NCBI RefSeq assembly: GCF_022458895.1
Contig: NZ_JAINFL010000009.1
Span: 1-64,000, forward strand
Origin: Roseihalotalea indica
GTDB taxonomy: Bacteria; Bacteroidota; Bacteroidia; Cytophagales; Cyclobacteriaceae
Length of the DNA: 64,000 nucleotides
Reading direction: 5' to 3'
Positions 63,356-64,000 of the stretch are shown piece after piece (position 1 is the first letter of the stretch; each line of letters opens with the position of its first letter). The notes below the pieces were generated by a model. It saw nothing but the letters and a program-made list of their open reading frames with translations. It did no database searches and was not told the origin of the DNA. The translations under genes and the position numbers were made by a program.

Positions 63356-63384
63356 TTCTTTCATAGTTTTGTTCTTGAGCTAAT

Positions 63385-63414
63385 GGGTTAAAGCATTGGA
63401 TTTTAACCCTTTCT
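63385..63414. terminator. Bidirectional intrinsic terminator
   Basis: GGGTTAAA (63385-63392) pairs with TTTAACCC (63402-63409), followed by TTTCTT. It ends terC (+) and abuts the stop codon of the M16 gene (-). Confidence 0.75.
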
Positions 63415-64000
63415 TATCGCTCTGCTTCGTAAAATAGCGTACTGCACTTTTCTGGCTGTAATAACGTTTGAGACAGCCGTTTCAGGTCATCCGTAGTGAC
63501 TGCCTGTATTCTGTTTGATTCTTCGTTAATCAGGTTCGGATCGCCCAGCAGGTTCGAGTAAGCAAGGTTCATAGCCCGGTTGAGCAATTCTATCTCGGAA
63601 AATATCAGAGTAGATTCCGCCTGGTTTTTCACCTTACGGAGTTCATCTTCTTCTACACTACCTTGTTGTACTTTCTGAATCACTTCATTTACTGCCTGGT
63701 CGGCCTCTTCCAGTGAAACACCTTCGTTGAGCTTGCCTTGAATGATAAGTAATCCTGGCTCAATAGAACCGGTAACATACGCATTGATAGAACTAAACAT
63801 AGGGTTTTCCTGTACCAGGCGAGTAAACAAGCGAGACGAGCGGCTTCGCCCTAGTACATCACTCACTAGGTCGGCAGTATGATAATCGGGGTGAGTCCGT
63901 CCGGGAATGGGGAATGCTTTGTATAAGCCATGAGCCGGAACATCTGCTTTTACCCATTTTTCTCGTTTCTCCAGCTGATCTGGTTCCTGAGGCAAGTCAC
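63414..64000 (-). CDS. M16 family metallopeptidase, C-terminal part (runs off the window)
   Basis: The coding frame continues to the right edge of the window, so the N-terminus is missing. The visible 195 or so residues are an M16_C-type non-catalytic half (DLVSDVLGRSRSSRLFTRLV, AYVTGSIEPGLLIIQGKL, VEEDELRKVKNQAESTLIF). The zinc motif HxxEH would be in the missing part. M16 peptidases degrade peptides and leader sequences. The near-edge TTG that opens this frame is internal, not a real start. Confidence 0.85.
   Translation of the reverse strand, partial: DLPQEPDQLEKREKWVKADVPAHGLYKAFPIPGRTHPDYHTADLVSDVLGRSRSSRLFTRLVQENPMFSSINAYVTGSIEPGLLIIQGKLNEGVSLEEADQAVNEVIQKVQQGSVEEDELRKVKNQAESTLIFSEIELLNRAMNLAYSNLLGDPNLINEESNRIQAVTTDDLKRLSQTLLQPEKCSTLFYEAER

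Noticed and set aside
1..64000. Hidden defence island or mobile element
   Set aside because: No transposase, integrase, terminal repeats or defence gene set was recognised; the Fic gene, RecQ and the AddB-like nuclease are widely scattered and lack defence partners.

Overview
The window looks like chromosomal DNA from a Bacteroidota bacterium, most likely of the order Cytophagales. The evidence is: several secreted proteins ending in type IX secretion (T9SS) sorting domains, two TonB-dependent receptors with N-terminal carboxypeptidase-regulatory-like domains, a surface lipoprotein with an acidic stretch after the lipidated Cys, -7 promoter elements of the TAnnTTTG type, and very few Shine-Dalgarno sequences. 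No phage, plasmid, insertion sequence, CRISPR array or tRNA was found. The window opens in the 3' end of a 5S rRNA and closes inside an M16 peptidase gene.

Layout. 1-7.4 kb: end of an rRNA operon, an MsbA-like ABC exporter, an NAD-dependent epimerase, then a tight run TPR protein / phosphosulfolactate synthase (ComA) / DUF368 lipid-carrier translocase / MoxR ATPase. 7.5-12.7 kb: a surface lipoprotein (IPT + FAS1 + beta-helix) and a TonB receptor, preceded by 11-bp-phased TTAACA repeats. 12.7-17.6 kb: MsrA and 1-Cys peroxiredoxin (oxidative defence), a small secreted protein, an alpha/beta hydrolase whose start codon lies in a long hairpin, and a TauE/SafE exporter. 17.6-26 kb: secreted T9SS proteins (an S8/S53-like protease and two recently duplicated beta-helix proteins), a LEA-domain lipid-facing protein with a broken glycosyltransferase behind it, and an exported hydrolase.

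26-32 kb: a second TonB receptor followed by a PhoD-like phosphatase and preceded by a perfect-phase 11-bp direct repeat resembling a Pho box; then an ECF41-like sigma factor and a fatty-acid desaturase with an ECF41-type promoter between them. 32-46 kb: GtrA protein, AddB-like nuclease, an ELWxxDGT-repeat T9SS protein, a 1.2 kb gene-poor stretch, DUF3857/transglutaminase protein, DUF2797 protein, a YeeZ-like SDR, and hemA with a small outer-membrane-like protein. 46-64 kb: pyruvate carboxylase, class II Fic protein, a 1291-residue ELWxxDGT protein, RecQ, a PAS histidine kinase, a GH32 fructan hydrolase lipoprotein, nadC, a small membrane protein, TerC and part of an M16 peptidase.

Most genes are housekeeping or cell-surface functions with ordinary neighbours. 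The most distinctive signals are regulatory: the ECF41-like sigma/desaturase unit, the two Pho-box-like repeats in front of TonB receptors (one beside PhoD), the hairpin covering the hydrolase start codon, and matching palindromes about 197 bp upstream of the duplicated T9SS genes. Where a start codon was moved inward from the longest open frame, the reason is given in the entry.
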